From NCBI RefSeq assembly GCF_900199705.1, contig NZ_LT904908.1, forward strand, positions 255,694 through 319,693: DNA of 64,000 nucleotides. The letters are read 5' to 3'. Both the position numbers and the translations under genes were made by a program. Shown here piece by piece: positions 28,596-37,294 of the stretch. The notes beneath the pieces were generated by a model. That model did no database searches. It saw only the letters and a program-made list of their open reading frames with translations, and had not been told where the DNA came from. This DNA comes from Collinsella provencensis (GTDB lineage: Bacteria; Actinomycetota; Coriobacteriia; Coriobacteriales; Coriobacteriaceae). Within the stretch, counting starts at the first letter, position 1. Each line of letters begins with the position of its first letter.

Positions 28596-28724
28596 GTTGC
28601 GAAAACGCAACGTTTCATCACACACGCACGGCTACACGTCGGCCGCGGTGCCTGGGGTTTGGTAGCACATATCCGGGTGGCCGACGTGGACGACACCGTG
28701 CGAAAGCAAAACCGGGAGGTAAAC
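28596..28724 (+). ncRNA. Structured 5' leader of rpsB, probable S2 autoregulatory RNA
   Basis: Directly after the predicted start site, GTTGCG-AAAA-CGCAAC forms a hairpin (28596-28611). A large nested stem then follows: CGCACGG (28625-28631) pairs with CCGTGCG (28696-28702). Inside it, CACGTCGGCC (28635-28644) pairs perfectly with GGCCGACGTG (28679-28688), and GTGC/GCAC (28648-28651 with 28665-28668) caps it. There is no U-tract, so it is not a terminator. The ribosome-binding site GGGAGG lies just after the structure. Ribosomal protein S2 represses its own leader in other bacteria; that role here is inference. Confidence 0.7.
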
Positions 28725-29486
28725 ATGGCTACCAAGATTAACATCCGTACTCTGCTCGAGGCTGGCTGCCACTTCGGTCATCAGACCCGTCGTTGGAACC
28801 CCAAGATGAAGCCGTACATCTTCGGCGAGCGCAACAACATCTATATCCTTGACCTCAAGCAGACCATCATCGAGGCCGACCGCGCTTATTCCTTCCTCAA
28901 GGAGACCGCTGCCAAGGGCGGCAAGGTGCTCTTTGTCGGCACCAAGAAGCAGGCTCAGGAGGCCGTGAAGGCCGCTGCCGAGCGCGCCAACATGCCCTAC
29001 ATCAACCAGCGCTGGCTCGGTGGTATGCTCACCAACTTCGTGACCATCCGTTCCCGCATCAACCGCCTCGAGGAGCTCGAGGGCATGGTCGCTGACGGTT
29101 CCATGGCGCTGCGTGGCAAGAAGGAGCAGGCCGTTCTGGGCAAGGAGCTCGCTAAGCTCCAGGCCAACCTCGGTGGCGCTCGCGATCTGAAGGCCGCTCC
29201 GGCTGCCCTGTTCGTGATCGACACCAAGCGCGAGGAGAACGCAATCAAGGAGGCCAAGCGTCTCGGCATTCCCGTGGTTGCCCTTATCGACACCAACTCT
29301 GATCCCGATGTGATCGATTATGGCATTCCCTGCAACGATGACGCCATTTCCGCCATTCAGCTCATGAGCGAGCTCTTCGCCGACGCCTGCCTTGCTGGCT
29401 CTGGTAAGGAGCAGATCTCCGAGGCCGAGATGGCTGGCGAGGCTCCCGAGGCTGAGGCCGCTGCTACTGAGGCAGTCGCTGAGTAA
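28725..29486 (+). CDS. rpsB: 30S ribosomal protein S2
   Basis: A 253-residue S2 protein with the canonical LLEAGCHFGHQTRRWNPKMK near the N-terminus, then GGKVLFVGTKKQAQ and NQRWLGGMLTNF, and the LFVIDTKREENAIKEAKRLG and NDDAISAIQL blocks. The C-terminal tail is Ala/Glu-rich. ATG 28725 has a perfect-spacing GGGAGGT. Earlier in-frame starts fall inside the structured leader and are rejected. tsf follows after 43 bases, the universal rpsB-tsf operon. Confidence 0.98.
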   Translation: MATKINIRTLLEAGCHFGHQTRRWNPKMKPYIFGERNNIYILDLKQTIIEADRAYSFLKETAAKGGKVLFVGTKKQAQEAVKAAAERANMPYINQRWLGGMLTNFVTIRSRINRLEELEGMVADGSMALRGKKEQAVLGKELAKLQANLGGARDLKAAPAALFVIDTKREENAIKEAKRLGIPVVALIDTNSDPDVIDYGIPCNDDAISAIQLMSELFADACLAGSGKEQISEAEMAGEAPEAEAAATEAVAE

Positions 29487-29529
29487 CCAACTACGTTGTA
29501 ACGAACGCATCTCTTTGAAAGGAACGAAC

Positions 29530-30399
29530 ATGGCCCAGATTACCGCCGCTATGGTCAAGCAGCTCCGCGAGATGACCGACTCTCCTATGATGGAGTGCAA
29601 GAAGGCTCTCGTCGAGGCTGAGGGCGATATGGACGCCGCCGTCGACATTCTTCGCAAGAACGGCCTTGCTGCTGCTGCCAAGAAGGCCGGTCGCGATACC
29701 AACGAGGGTGCCGTCGCCGCATACGTCTCCGAGGACGGCGCCATGGGTGCCCTCGCCGAGGTTGCCTGCGAGACCGACTTTGTCGCCTCCAACCCCAAGT
29801 TCACCGGCTTTGTCGGTGAGGTCGCCAAGGTTGTGTGCGATACCGATATCACCGAGCCCGAGGCTCTTATGGCCGCCGCTATGAACGGTGAGACCGTGGA
29901 GTCCGCCCTCACTGAGATGATTCACATCATCGGCGAGAACATGAAGATTTCCCGCTGCGCTGTGCGCAAGCCCGCTAACGGTGCTGTCTCCAGCTACATC
30001 CACATGGGTGGCAAGATCGGCGTTATCGTCGAGTTCTCCTTCGACAAGCCCGAGACCGGTTCCGCTGATGCCTTCAAGGCCTTTGCGCACGACGTTGCCA
30101 TGCAGGTCGCTGCTACCGCTCCCATCGCCGCTGTGCGTGAGGACGTTGCCCAGGAAGTTATCGATCACGAGGTTTCCATTTACAAGGCCCAGGCTGCCGA
30201 GTCTGGTAAGCCTGAGGCTATCCAGGAGAAGATGGCCGTTGGCCGCCTCGAGAAGTTCTTCAAGGGTTTCGTTCTGAACGAGCAGGAGTTCATCAAGGAT
30301 TCCAGCCTTACCATCAAGGCATATGCCGAGAAGGTTTCCAAGGAGCTCGGCGACAACGTCAAGGTCGTCGCATTTGACCGTCTGGTCGTTGGCGAGTAA
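29530..30399 (+). CDS. tsf: Translation elongation factor Ts
   Basis: The nucleotide exchange factor for EF-Tu. Its 289 residues start with a UBA-like domain, including LREMTDSPMMECKKALVEAEGD (the TDxxMMxCKKAL signature near residue 13), then GAVAAYVSEDGAMGALAEVACETDFVA and two core subdomains. ATG 29530 follows GAAAGGAACG. A strong terminator closes the rpsB-tsf unit at 30420. Confidence 0.98.
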   Translation: MAQITAAMVKQLREMTDSPMMECKKALVEAEGDMDAAVDILRKNGLAAAAKKAGRDTNEGAVAAYVSEDGAMGALAEVACETDFVASNPKFTGFVGEVAKVVCDTDITEPEALMAAAMNGETVESALTEMIHIIGENMKISRCAVRKPANGAVSSYIHMGGKIGVIVEFSFDKPETGSADAFKAFAHDVAMQVAATAPIAAVREDVAQEVIDHEVSIYKAQAAESGKPEAIQEKMAVGRLEKFFKGFVLNEQEFIKDSSLTIKAYAEKVSKELGDNVKVVAFDRLVVGE

Positions 30400-30419
30400 C
30401 TTCGCATTATGAACATGAG

Positions 30420-30455
30420 AGCAGGTCGTGGGTTCCGCTCACGGCCTGCTTTTTT
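30420..30455 (+). terminator. Intrinsic terminator after tsf
   Basis: AGCAGGTCGTG (30420-30430) pairs with CACGGCCTGCT (30440-30450) with one G-U pair, followed by a run of T to 30455. Confidence 0.88.
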
Positions 30456-30492
30456 GTATGTGTTGTCATGGTCAGCAACCTTTTCCAAAGCC

Positions 30493-30501
30493 TGTTAGAA
30501 T
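30493..30501 (+). promoter_or_regulatory. Extended -10 promoter for pyrH
   Basis: TGTTAGAAT at 30493-30501 (TGn plus TAGAAT) lies 30 bases before the pyrH TTG start. No -35 box is seen at 17 bases. It restarts transcription after the tsf terminator. Confidence 0.45.
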
Positions 30502-30531
30502 AGATGAAATCGCGTTCGAGGAGGGGTTCTT

Positions 30532-31254
30532 TTGTCCGAGTACCAGTACAAGCGCGTATTGCTGAAGATTTCCGGTGAAGCTCTTATGGGCAACAACGAG
30601 TACGGTATCGATCCGGACTTTGTCGCCCACATGGCAAAGCAGATCAAACAGCTGAATGAAGAGGGGATTGAGGTCGCCATCGTCGTCGGTGGAGGCAACA
30701 TTTTCCGTGGTGTTGCAGGTTCCGCGAAGGGCATGGAGCGCGCGCAGGCCGATTATATGGGCATGCTCGCAACCGTCATGAATGCGCTGGCACTCCAGGA
30801 TGCCATTGAGCGCATCGATTGCCCGTGCCGTGTTATGAGCGGTATTCAGATGAACGAAGTCTGTGAGCCGTATATTCGCCGTCGCGCCATGCGCAGCCTT
30901 GAGAAGGGCGAGGTTGTCATTTTCGCCGCCGGCTCGGGTAACCCATACTTCACCACCGACACCGCTGCCGCGCTGCGCGCATGTGAGATCGGTGCTGATT
31001 GCCTGCTTAAGGCGACCAAGGTCGACGGTGTTTACGACATGGACCCGGTCAAGAACGAGGATGCCACCCGTTTCGAGAACATCAGCTACCATGAGGTCCT
31101 CGTGCGCGGCCTGCAGGTCATGGATTCGACCGCAACGGCTCTGTGCCAGGACAACCACATGCCCATCATCGTGCTCAATATCGACGGGGACGACAATATT
31201 CAGCGCGCCCTCGCCGGCGAACCTATCGGTACCGTTGTCATGCAGGAGGATTAG
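30532..31254 (+). CDS. pyrH: Uridylate kinase (UMP kinase)
   Basis: The hexameric bacterial UMP kinase, supplying UDP for nucleotide and cell-wall precursors. Its 240 residues show [14 protein letters not shown] near residue 6, [10 protein letters not shown] near residue 56 and the C-terminal half [20 protein letters not shown] and [12 protein letters not shown]. Start TTG 30532 has GAGGAGGGG at 30519-30527 with good spacing and yields the family N-terminus, so the rare start is well supported. frr starts two bases after the stop. Confidence 0.96.
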   Translation: MSEYQYKRVLLKISGEALMGNNEYGIDPDFVAHMAKQIKQLNEEGIEVAIVVGGGNIFRGVAGSAKGMERAQADYMGMLATVMNALALQDAIERIDCPCRVMSGIQMNEVCEPYIRRRAMRSLEKGEVVIFAAGSGNPYFTTDTAAALRACEIGADCLLKATKVDGVYDMDPVKNEDATRFENISYHEVLVRGLQVMDSTATALCQDNHMPIIVLNIDGDDNIQRALAGEPIGTVVMQED

Positions 31255-31256
31255 CA

Positions 31257-31790
31257 ATGTCTGATATCAAAGAGAACATGGAAAAGACCATCGAGAACCT
31301 GAAGCACAACTTCTCAAAGGTCCGCACGGGTCGCGCCAATGCCAACATCCTGGCCGACATCACGGTCGATTATTATGGTCAGGCCACGCCGATTACGCAG
31401 ATTGCCGCCGTGAAGGCACCTGAGGCTCATATGCTCGTCATCGAGCCGTGGGATAAGGCGCTCCTTAATGCCATCGTCAAGGCCGTTACCGCTTCCGACC
31501 TTGGCATTACACCAAGTTCCGATGGTATGGTCGTTCGCCTTCCGTTCCCGGCTCCTACGGAGGAGCGCCGTCGTGAGCTCGTGAAGGAATGCCACGAGCT
31601 TGCCGAGCACGCAAAGGTCGCTGTGCGCAATATCCGTCGCGATGCGAACAACAAACTTGAGCGCGACGAGGACCTTACCGAGGATGATGTGCGCCGCGAG
31701 CAGGCGAAGGTCCAGAAGGCGACCGACGAGTATGTTGCCAAGATCGACGAGCTGCTAAAGGCTAAAGAAGCAGAGGTCATGGAGATCTAG
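31257..31790 (+). CDS. frr: Ribosome recycling factor
   Basis: It splits post-termination ribosomes together with EF-G. The 177-residue protein (usual length about 185) has the family pattern SKVRTGRANANILADITVDYYGQATP, then PWDKALLNAIVKAV and LPFPAPTEERRRELVKECHE. ATG 31257 has GGAGG within the end of pyrH. Gene order pyrH-frr-uppS-cdsA is conserved. Confidence 0.96.
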   Translation: MSDIKENMEKTIENLKHNFSKVRTGRANANILADITVDYYGQATPITQIAAVKAPEAHMLVIEPWDKALLNAIVKAVTASDLGITPSSDGMVVRLPFPAPTEERRRELVKECHELAEHAKVAVRNIRRDANNKLERDEDLTEDDVRREQAKVQKATDEYVAKIDELLKAKEAEVMEI

Positions 31791-31792
31791 GC

Positions 31793-32581
31793 ATGCAATA
31801 CGACGAAACTAAATTCGCCGAATACTTTGCCGAGCATCCCGAGGACATCTCGATTGATGACATTGATATGGCGCGTCTCCCGCGCCATATCTCTTGCATT
31901 ATGGACGGAAACGGCCGATGGGCGACGAGCCGCGGTATGAATCGCGGCGAAGGACACAAGGCCGGTATCGTTGCGCTGCGCGAAATCATCACTGCCTGCG
32001 TCCGTATGGGTGTCGATGTACTTTCGGCGTATGCGTTTTCCACTGAGAACTGGAATCGCCCTCAATCTGAGGTGAACTTGCTCATGCATTTGTTCGCTAA
32101 AACGTTTATCGACGAACTGCCGCTCCTGAAGCGTGAAAATGTCCGCGTTGAATTTTTGGGCGATATCTCCGCTCTTCCGCAGAAGACGCGTGAGGTCTTC
32201 GAATATGGTCTTGCTGAGACGAAAGATCACACCGGCATGATCTTGGCGCTTGCGGTTAATTACGGAGCCCGAGCCGAGCTTGCCCGTGCTGCGCGTCTGA
32301 TCGTCCAGGACGTTCAGTCTGGAAAGCTCATGGCAGAAAAAGTAGATGAAAAGGCCGTTGCTGCGAGGCTTTACACTTCTGACCTTCCCGATCCTGAGTT
32401 GGTGATTCGCACCTCGGGTGAGATGCGCGTCTCAAATTACCTTTTGTGGCAAATCGCCTACTCAGAGTTCTATGTCACAGATACCTATTGGCCCGATTTC
32501 GATCGTTGGGGACTGGTGCGCGCCATTGCATCATTCCAAGCGCGAGATCGTCGATTTGGAGGATTGACCGACAGCAAGTAA
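31793..32581 (+). CDS. uppS: Undecaprenyl diphosphate synthase (isoprenyl transferase)
   Basis: A cis-prenyltransferase making the lipid carrier for peptidoglycan. Its 262 residues include the signature HISCIMDGNGRWATSRG near residue 32, which holds the catalytic Asp, AYAFSTENWNRP near residue 80 and PELVIRTSGEMRVSNYLLWQ near residue 200. It has an N-terminal extension of about 25 acidic residues relative to short homologues. It begins two bases after frr. Substrate comes from the MEP pathway encoded nearby (dxr, ispG, ispH). Confidence 0.95.
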   Translation: MQYDETKFAEYFAEHPEDISIDDIDMARLPRHISCIMDGNGRWATSRGMNRGEGHKAGIVALREIITACVRMGVDVLSAYAFSTENWNRPQSEVNLLMHLFAKTFIDELPLLKRENVRVEFLGDISALPQKTREVFEYGLAETKDHTGMILALAVNYGARAELARAARLIVQDVQSGKLMAEKVDEKAVAARLYTSDLPDPELVIRTSGEMRVSNYLLWQIAYSEFYVTDTYWPDFDRWGLVRAIASFQARDRRFGGLTDSK

Positions 32582-32622
32582 ATCACGCTGTAAGTCATGG
32601 TTAAGGAAAGCTGCGAGATTCT

Positions 32623-33489
32623 ATGGATACCAATTCCGCCCCTTCGATGAAGGGGGGCTCGAATACCGAGCGCAATAATACCCCTCTGCACTCATTTGTC
32701 GTTCGCGCAAGCGCCGGCATCGTATATGCCGTGCTTTTTATGGGCTCCCTGTTGCTCGGAGTTGTTCCCACTGCAATCTTTGTTTCTGTGATGAGCTTGC
32801 TGTGCTGCATCGAGTTTTACCGCATGGTGCGTATCGACGGTAAGGTTCCCAATGAATTCATTGGCTTAGTCGCCACGGTTCTTTTTCCGTTGTCGGCGCT
32901 GGTAGATGGCGTCTGGCTTACCGTCCTCAATTTCCTCCTCGTACTCGCCTTGGGTCTTTGGTATATCCAAATGCCCCGTGTGCGCTTGTCTGACGTTGCA
33001 GTTACGCTGTTTGGTCCGGTGTATACCGGTTACATGCTTTCGGCAGTCGTTCTTTTGCGCGCCGCGCTTCCCGGTTTTGAGGGAATTATCTTCTCTATTG
33101 GCGTTTGTGCTTCACTGTGGATCAGTGACTCCTTCGCCTACATGGTTGGCAGCAAATTTGGTAAGCATAAAATGGTTCCAAAAATCTCTCCCAAAAAGAG
33201 TTGGGAGGGTTTCTTCGGCGGACTGCTCGGCTCTGTTCTAGTTTGGATTTTCATTTGGGTTCTTTGCTCGAATACCATTGGGATTTGGTTTGCGATTCTC
33301 TGCGGAATCGTCGTGTCGATTATGGGTGTCTGCGGCGACCTTATTGAAAGCCGAATTAAGCGCGGTGTGGGCGTTAAGGACTCAGGCAACTTGATTCCGG
33401 GTCATGGCGGCATGCTCGATCGTTCCGATTCTCTCATCTTCGGTGTCATCACCGCGTATCTCTTGCTTCATATCGGTGGTGTTTTGTAA
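32623..33489 (+). CDS. cdsA: Phosphatidate cytidylyltransferase CdsA
   Basis: It makes CDP-diacylglycerol from phosphatidic acid and CTP, used by PgsA at 57102. The 288-residue membrane protein has about seven to eight transmembrane helices. The family signature is in the C-terminal part: SRIKRGVGVKDSGNLIPGHG and the following MLDRSDS. An unusual polar N-terminus (residues 1-20) precedes TM1. Its stop codon overlaps the dxr start (TAATG). Confidence 0.94.
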   Translation: MDTNSAPSMKGGSNTERNNTPLHSFVVRASAGIVYAVLFMGSLLLGVVPTAIFVSVMSLLCCIEFYRMVRIDGKVPNEFIGLVATVLFPLSALVDGVWLTVLNFLLVLALGLWYIQMPRVRLSDVAVTLFGPVYTGYMLSAVVLLRAALPGFEGIIFSIGVCASLWISDSFAYMVGSKFGKHKMVPKISPKKSWEGFFGGLLGSVLVWIFIWVLCSNTIGIWFAILCGIVVSIMGVCGDLIESRIKRGVGVKDSGNLIPGHGGMLDRSDSLIFGVITAYLLLHIGGVL

Positions 33490-34691
33490 TGACGCTTCGT
33501 TATAAAGCTTGCATGGATCTGGACAAACGACGAGACACGCGCATGCGCGTCGCAATTTTAGGCTGTACAGGATCAATCGGTTCTCAGGCACTTGATGTGT
33601 GCCGTCAACATACCGATAAGGTTCAGGTCGTTGCCCTGACCGCTCATTCAAATACGCACCAACTCGTTGCAAATGCTCGGGAATTCGGGGCGACTCGTGT
33701 TGTGGTAACTGACGAGGCGCATTGCAATGACCCCGTTCTATCCGAGCTGCCCGATGGTTGTGCACTCTTTTTCGGTTCCGATGCGCTTGCCGACCTTCCG
33801 CATCTTGAAGATATCGATATCGTTTTGGTTGCCGTCGTCGGTGCCGTTGGGCTCGAGGCGAGTTATGCGACGCTTAAGGCTGGCAAGCGATTGGCGCTTG
33901 CAAACAAGGAGCCGCTGGTTGCTGCCGGTGACTTGCTCATGCCTTTGGCCGCTCCCGGGCAACTCATCCCGGTAGATTCCGAGCACTCTGCAATCTATCA
34001 ATGCTCGATGGTGGGGGAACCTCGCGAGGTCCATCTCATTTGGCTCACCTGTTCAGGTGGCCCGTTTTTCGGTTGTTCTCACGATGAGCTTGCTCGCGTG
34101 GGGAAGCAAGACGCGTTGGCTCATCCTAATTGGAACATGGGTGCGAAAATTTCCATCGACTCCGCGACCCTTATGAACAAAGGTTTGGAGCGTATTGAGG
34201 CTATGCATCTGTTTGATGCCGACCTTGATCAAATCCAGATCGTCATTCAACGTGAGTCGAAGATCCACTCGATGGTCGAATATGCAGATGGCTCGGTTAT
34301 GGCCCATATGGGCACCTCCGACATGCGTATTCCCATTCAGTTTGCGTTCTCATACCCCGAGCGTTGGAGCACTCCTGCCCCTCGAATCGATTATCGAGAG
34401 CTTGGCAAGCTTACGTTTGATGCACCCGATGTCGAGGCATTCCCGTCTTTGCGCTTGGCCGATTTTGCAGGTCGAGTGGGCGGTACGATGCCCTGTGTGT
34501 TGAACGCTGCCAATGAGGTAGCAGTTGAGGCTTTCTTGCAAGAAGCTTGTTCGTTCAACGATATTCCGCGCGTTGTCGAGACATGCATGGAAGCGCACGA
34601 TCGTATGGAAGTTTCTTCGCTCGAGCAATTGCATGAGGTAGATGCTTGGGCGCGTTCACGTGCCGCTCAGGTACTGGCTTCACTTGCATAA
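33489..34691 (+). CDS. dxr: 1-deoxy-D-xylulose 5-phosphate reductoisomerase
   Basis: The second enzyme of the MEP isoprenoid pathway. Its 400 residues include NADPH-binding AILGCTGSIGSQALDVC, LANKEPLVAAG near residue 140 and the metal/substrate site VDSEHSAIYQC. The later KISIDSATLMNKGLE and SMVEYADGSVMAHMGTSDMR blocks are typical. ATG 33489 overlaps the cdsA stop and is used. In-frame ATG 33543 would start exactly at the conserved MRVAILG, so the true start could be later. Confidence 0.95.
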   Translation: MTLRYKACMDLDKRRDTRMRVAILGCTGSIGSQALDVCRQHTDKVQVVALTAHSNTHQLVANAREFGATRVVVTDEAHCNDPVLSELPDGCALFFGSDALADLPHLEDIDIVLVAVVGAVGLEASYATLKAGKRLALANKEPLVAAGDLLMPLAAPGQLIPVDSEHSAIYQCSMVGEPREVHLIWLTCSGGPFFGCSHDELARVGKQDALAHPNWNMGAKISIDSATLMNKGLERIEAMHLFDADLDQIQIVIQRESKIHSMVEYADGSVMAHMGTSDMRIPIQFAFSYPERWSTPAPRIDYRELGKLTFDAPDVEAFPSLRLADFAGRVGGTMPCVLNAANEVAVEAFLQEACSFNDIPRVVETCMEAHDRMEVSSLEQLHEVDAWARSRAAQVLASLA

Positions 34692-34796
34692 AACCAGGTT
34701 CTTTTTTGGGCGTTGCATGCAGTTTGCCCCCAGCGGGTATGTTCGATGGAGCGATTGTATCGAGCCGTATATCAGTACGACAGAAATTTGGATGGT

Positions 34797-36167
34797 ATGG
34801 ACTATCTTCTCGGAATTCTCGGTCCGTTGTTTTGGGGCCTGCTCCTCTTATCGGTCATTGTCTTTCTCCATGAGGGAGGACATTTCCTTGCCGCGCGCGC
34901 CTGTGGCGTGCGTGTGAGCGAGTTTTTCCTTGGATTGCCCTGTAAATTCAACATCAATCATGTATCAAGGCGCATGGGCACCAAGTTTGGCGTGACGCCC
35001 TTGCTACTCGGCGGTTATGCGGCTATTTGCGGCATGGACCCCACGCCTGCCCCTTGGGGAAGTCGCGTGCTCGCCTTGGTGCATCGCCATGGAACCATCA
35101 GTGCGTGGGATGCTCATCGAGAACTTGGTTTGAGTGCCGATGAATTGTCTGAAGCGGTGTACCTCCTACAGGACTGGGGATCCATTACAACCGAGGAGAT
35201 TGAACCGTCTGCTGATCATCCAGAAATCGAGGGCTTTTCGTACGTTCTTCGTTCCGTTCCACGCGATGCGCAAGGAAACACGTTGTTTGACGGCCGGTTG
35301 TTCGATCGAGCAAACGCAACGCAGGCGGGGGAGGTATGGGAACCCCCTATGGATGACGAGGCGTTCTATGCCCAAGAACGCTCCCGGACGTACCAGGGAA
35401 AGGGCTTTTGGAAGCGCGCGTTTATGCTTGTTGCCGGTATTGCGGTCAACATCGTCACCGGTTTTTTGTTTATCGTTATGGTGTACTCCGTCATCGGCGT
35501 GGACATCACCATTAATACCAATGAACTGGGGGCGGTGACCGCTGGATCGCCTGCAGATCAGGCCGGTCTACATGGTGGAGACAGCATTATCTCGATTGAT
35601 GGCGTTGAGACCGATTCCTGGTTGGCCATTCTTGATGAATTGGATGCGTTTGAAGCTGGCGATACCGTTCAAATCGAATTTGAGAGCGCGGACGGCGAGA
35701 TAAAGACCGTGCCCGTTGAGCTTGATGACGCGGGTATGATCGGCATCTCGGTTAAGGAAGAATGCGTTCGCCTCAATCCGTTCGATTCCTGCTCTATTGC
35801 AGTGGAGAATATCGTGCTTACAGCGCGTTCAATTGCAAGTTTGATCAACCCGCAGCACACGAAAGAGGTGCTTGATAATTCCACTTCGGTGGTCGGTATC
35901 TCAATCTTGTCAGCTCAGGCGGCTTCTGCGGGTGTCGCTTCGTTCTTGAACTTCGCGGCACTCATTTCGTTCTCGCTCGGATTTATGAACCTTCTGCCCA
36001 TACCTCCGCTTGACGGTGGCAAGCTCGTCATTGAGATTGTCCAGGCCATATTGCACCGTGAAGTATCGCTCAAGGTGCAAACGATCCTGTCGTTTATCGG
36101 CGTCGGGCTGTTCATGCTGCTCTTCATCTACATGCTGCGCGCTGACATCATTCGGTTCTTCTTATAA
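34797..36167 (+). CDS. rseP: RseP-type site-2 zinc metalloprotease with a wHTH-like insertion
   Basis: An intramembrane protease cleaving membrane-bound anti-sigma or regulatory proteins. The 456-residue form starts MDYLLGILGP. Zinc motif HEGGH is at residues 25-29 in TM1, a PDZ domain covers about residues 245-310 (LGAVTAGSPADQAGLHGGDSI), and the last catalytic motif NLLPIPPLDGGK is near the C-terminus. Between the GGYAAICGMDP region and YQGKGFWKRAFMLVAGI there is an insertion of about 100 residues (89-190). Its first part (LALVHRHGTISAWDAHRELG to LLQDWGSITTEE) looks like a winged helix. ATG 34746 is an alternative start. It sits between dxr and ispG, the usual locus. Confidence 0.93.
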   Translation: MDYLLGILGPLFWGLLLLSVIVFLHEGGHFLAARACGVRVSEFFLGLPCKFNINHVSRRMGTKFGVTPLLLGGYAAICGMDPTPAPWGSRVLALVHRHGTISAWDAHRELGLSADELSEAVYLLQDWGSITTEEIEPSADHPEIEGFSYVLRSVPRDAQGNTLFDGRLFDRANATQAGEVWEPPMDDEAFYAQERSRTYQGKGFWKRAFMLVAGIAVNIVTGFLFIVMVYSVIGVDITINTNELGAVTAGSPADQAGLHGGDSIISIDGVETDSWLAILDELDAFEAGDTVQIEFESADGEIKTVPVELDDAGMIGISVKEECVRLNPFDSCSIAVENIVLTARSIASLINPQHTKEVLDNSTSVVGISILSAQAASAGVASFLNFAALISFSLGFMNLLPIPPLDGGKLVIEIVQAILHREVSLKVQTILSFIGVGLFMLLFIYMLRADIIRFFL

Positions 36168-36181
36168 CGGGAGATGGAAAC

Positions 36182-37243
36182 ATGACCTCACTTGCCCGTA
36201 ATTTGACGCGTCCCGTTATGGTTGGCAACGTGCAAATCGGTGGCGGTGCACCTGTCGTGGTCCAATCGATGACCTGTACGCCGACGACTGACGCTGAAGC
36301 CACGCTCGCGCAGGTTCGTGCGCTCGCCGAGGTGGATTGTGATGTTGTGCGTGTGAGCGTTCCCACGCGTGAGGCGCTGGAACCTTTTGGGCGCGTGTGC
36401 GCGCAGAGCCCTGTTCCCATCGTCGCCGATATCCATTTTGATTATCGCCTGGCAATTGGGGCGGTACGGGCTGGTGCAGCCAAGCTGCGCATCAACCCCG
36501 GCAACATCGGCTCGTGGGAACGCGTCGATGCCGTTATCGATGCGGCGGGCGAGGCGGGCGCTGCCATTCGCATCGGTGTGAATGCGGGGTCGCTTGACGA
36601 GACGATTGCCGCTCGCGATGACCTTACGCAGCCCGAGAAGCTCGTTGCGTCATCGTTGCAGTTTGTCGAGCACTTCGAGCAGCGTGGATTCGAAAACATC
36701 GTATTATCCGCGAAGGCCCACAGTGTTAACACCACCATCGAGACGTATCGCGCGCTTTCGCGTGAGCTTCCCACGGTGCCCCTTCACCTGGGCGTAACGG
36801 AAGCGGGAACGCACTTGCAGGGAACCATCAAGAGCTCTGTCGCGCTCGGCGTCCTGCTATCCGAGGGCATTGGCGATACGTTGCGCGTGTCGCTTACCGC
36901 CGATCCCGTGGATGAGCTGCCGGTCGCATGGGGAATCCTTTCGTCGCTCGGTTTGCGCCGGCGTGGTCCCGAGCTGGTAAGCTGTCCCACCTGTGGACGC
37001 ACGCAGGTGAATTTGATCGATCTTGCCGAACAGGTATCCCAACGACTCAAAACGTGCGACAAGCCGATTTCCGTCGCGGTGATGGGATGTGTGGTCAACG
37101 GTCCTGGCGAGGCGTCGGACGCCGATGTGGGGGTTGCCTGCGGCAGGGGAGTGGGTATGGTTTTTCGCCATGGCGAAATCATCCGCAAGGTCCCTGAGGA
37201 TCAGATCGTTGATGCCCTCATGGAGGAAATCGCCCTGCTCTAG
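36182..37243 (+). CDS. ispG: (E)-4-hydroxy-3-methylbut-2-enyl-diphosphate synthase IspG (GcpE)
   Basis: A [4Fe-4S] enzyme of the MEP pathway. The 353-residue protein has the N-terminal TIM-barrel block VGNVQIGGGAPVVVQSMTCT and PIVADIHFDYRLAI. The cluster cysteines lie near the C-terminus in SCPTCGRTQVN (two) and VAVMGCVVNGPGEA (third), with the conserved glutamate in that last motif. ATG 36182 follows GGGAGATGG. It lies 14 bases after rseP. ispH is elsewhere in the window at 46740. Confidence 0.96.
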   Translation: MTSLARNLTRPVMVGNVQIGGGAPVVVQSMTCTPTTDAEATLAQVRALAEVDCDVVRVSVPTREALEPFGRVCAQSPVPIVADIHFDYRLAIGAVRAGAAKLRINPGNIGSWERVDAVIDAAGEAGAAIRIGVNAGSLDETIAARDDLTQPEKLVASSLQFVEHFEQRGFENIVLSAKAHSVNTTIETYRALSRELPTVPLHLGVTEAGTHLQGTIKSSVALGVLLSEGIGDTLRVSLTADPVDELPVAWGILSSLGLRRRGPELVSCPTCGRTQVNLIDLAEQVSQRLKTCDKPISVAVMGCVVNGPGEASDADVGVACGRGVGMVFRHGEIIRKVPEDQIVDALMEEIALL

Positions 37244-37248
37244 CCCTG

Positions 37249-37257
37249 TGGTACCAT
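37249..37257 (+). promoter_or_regulatory. Extended -10 element before proS
   Basis: TGGTACCAT at 37249-37257 ends 37 bases before the proS GTG start. It matches the recurrent TGGTAnnnT element of this window. No -35 is recognisable upstream, inside ispG. Confidence 0.4.
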
Positions 37258-37294
37258 TGCTTCGTTTGACTGTATTTCTATGAGGAGGTCGCCA

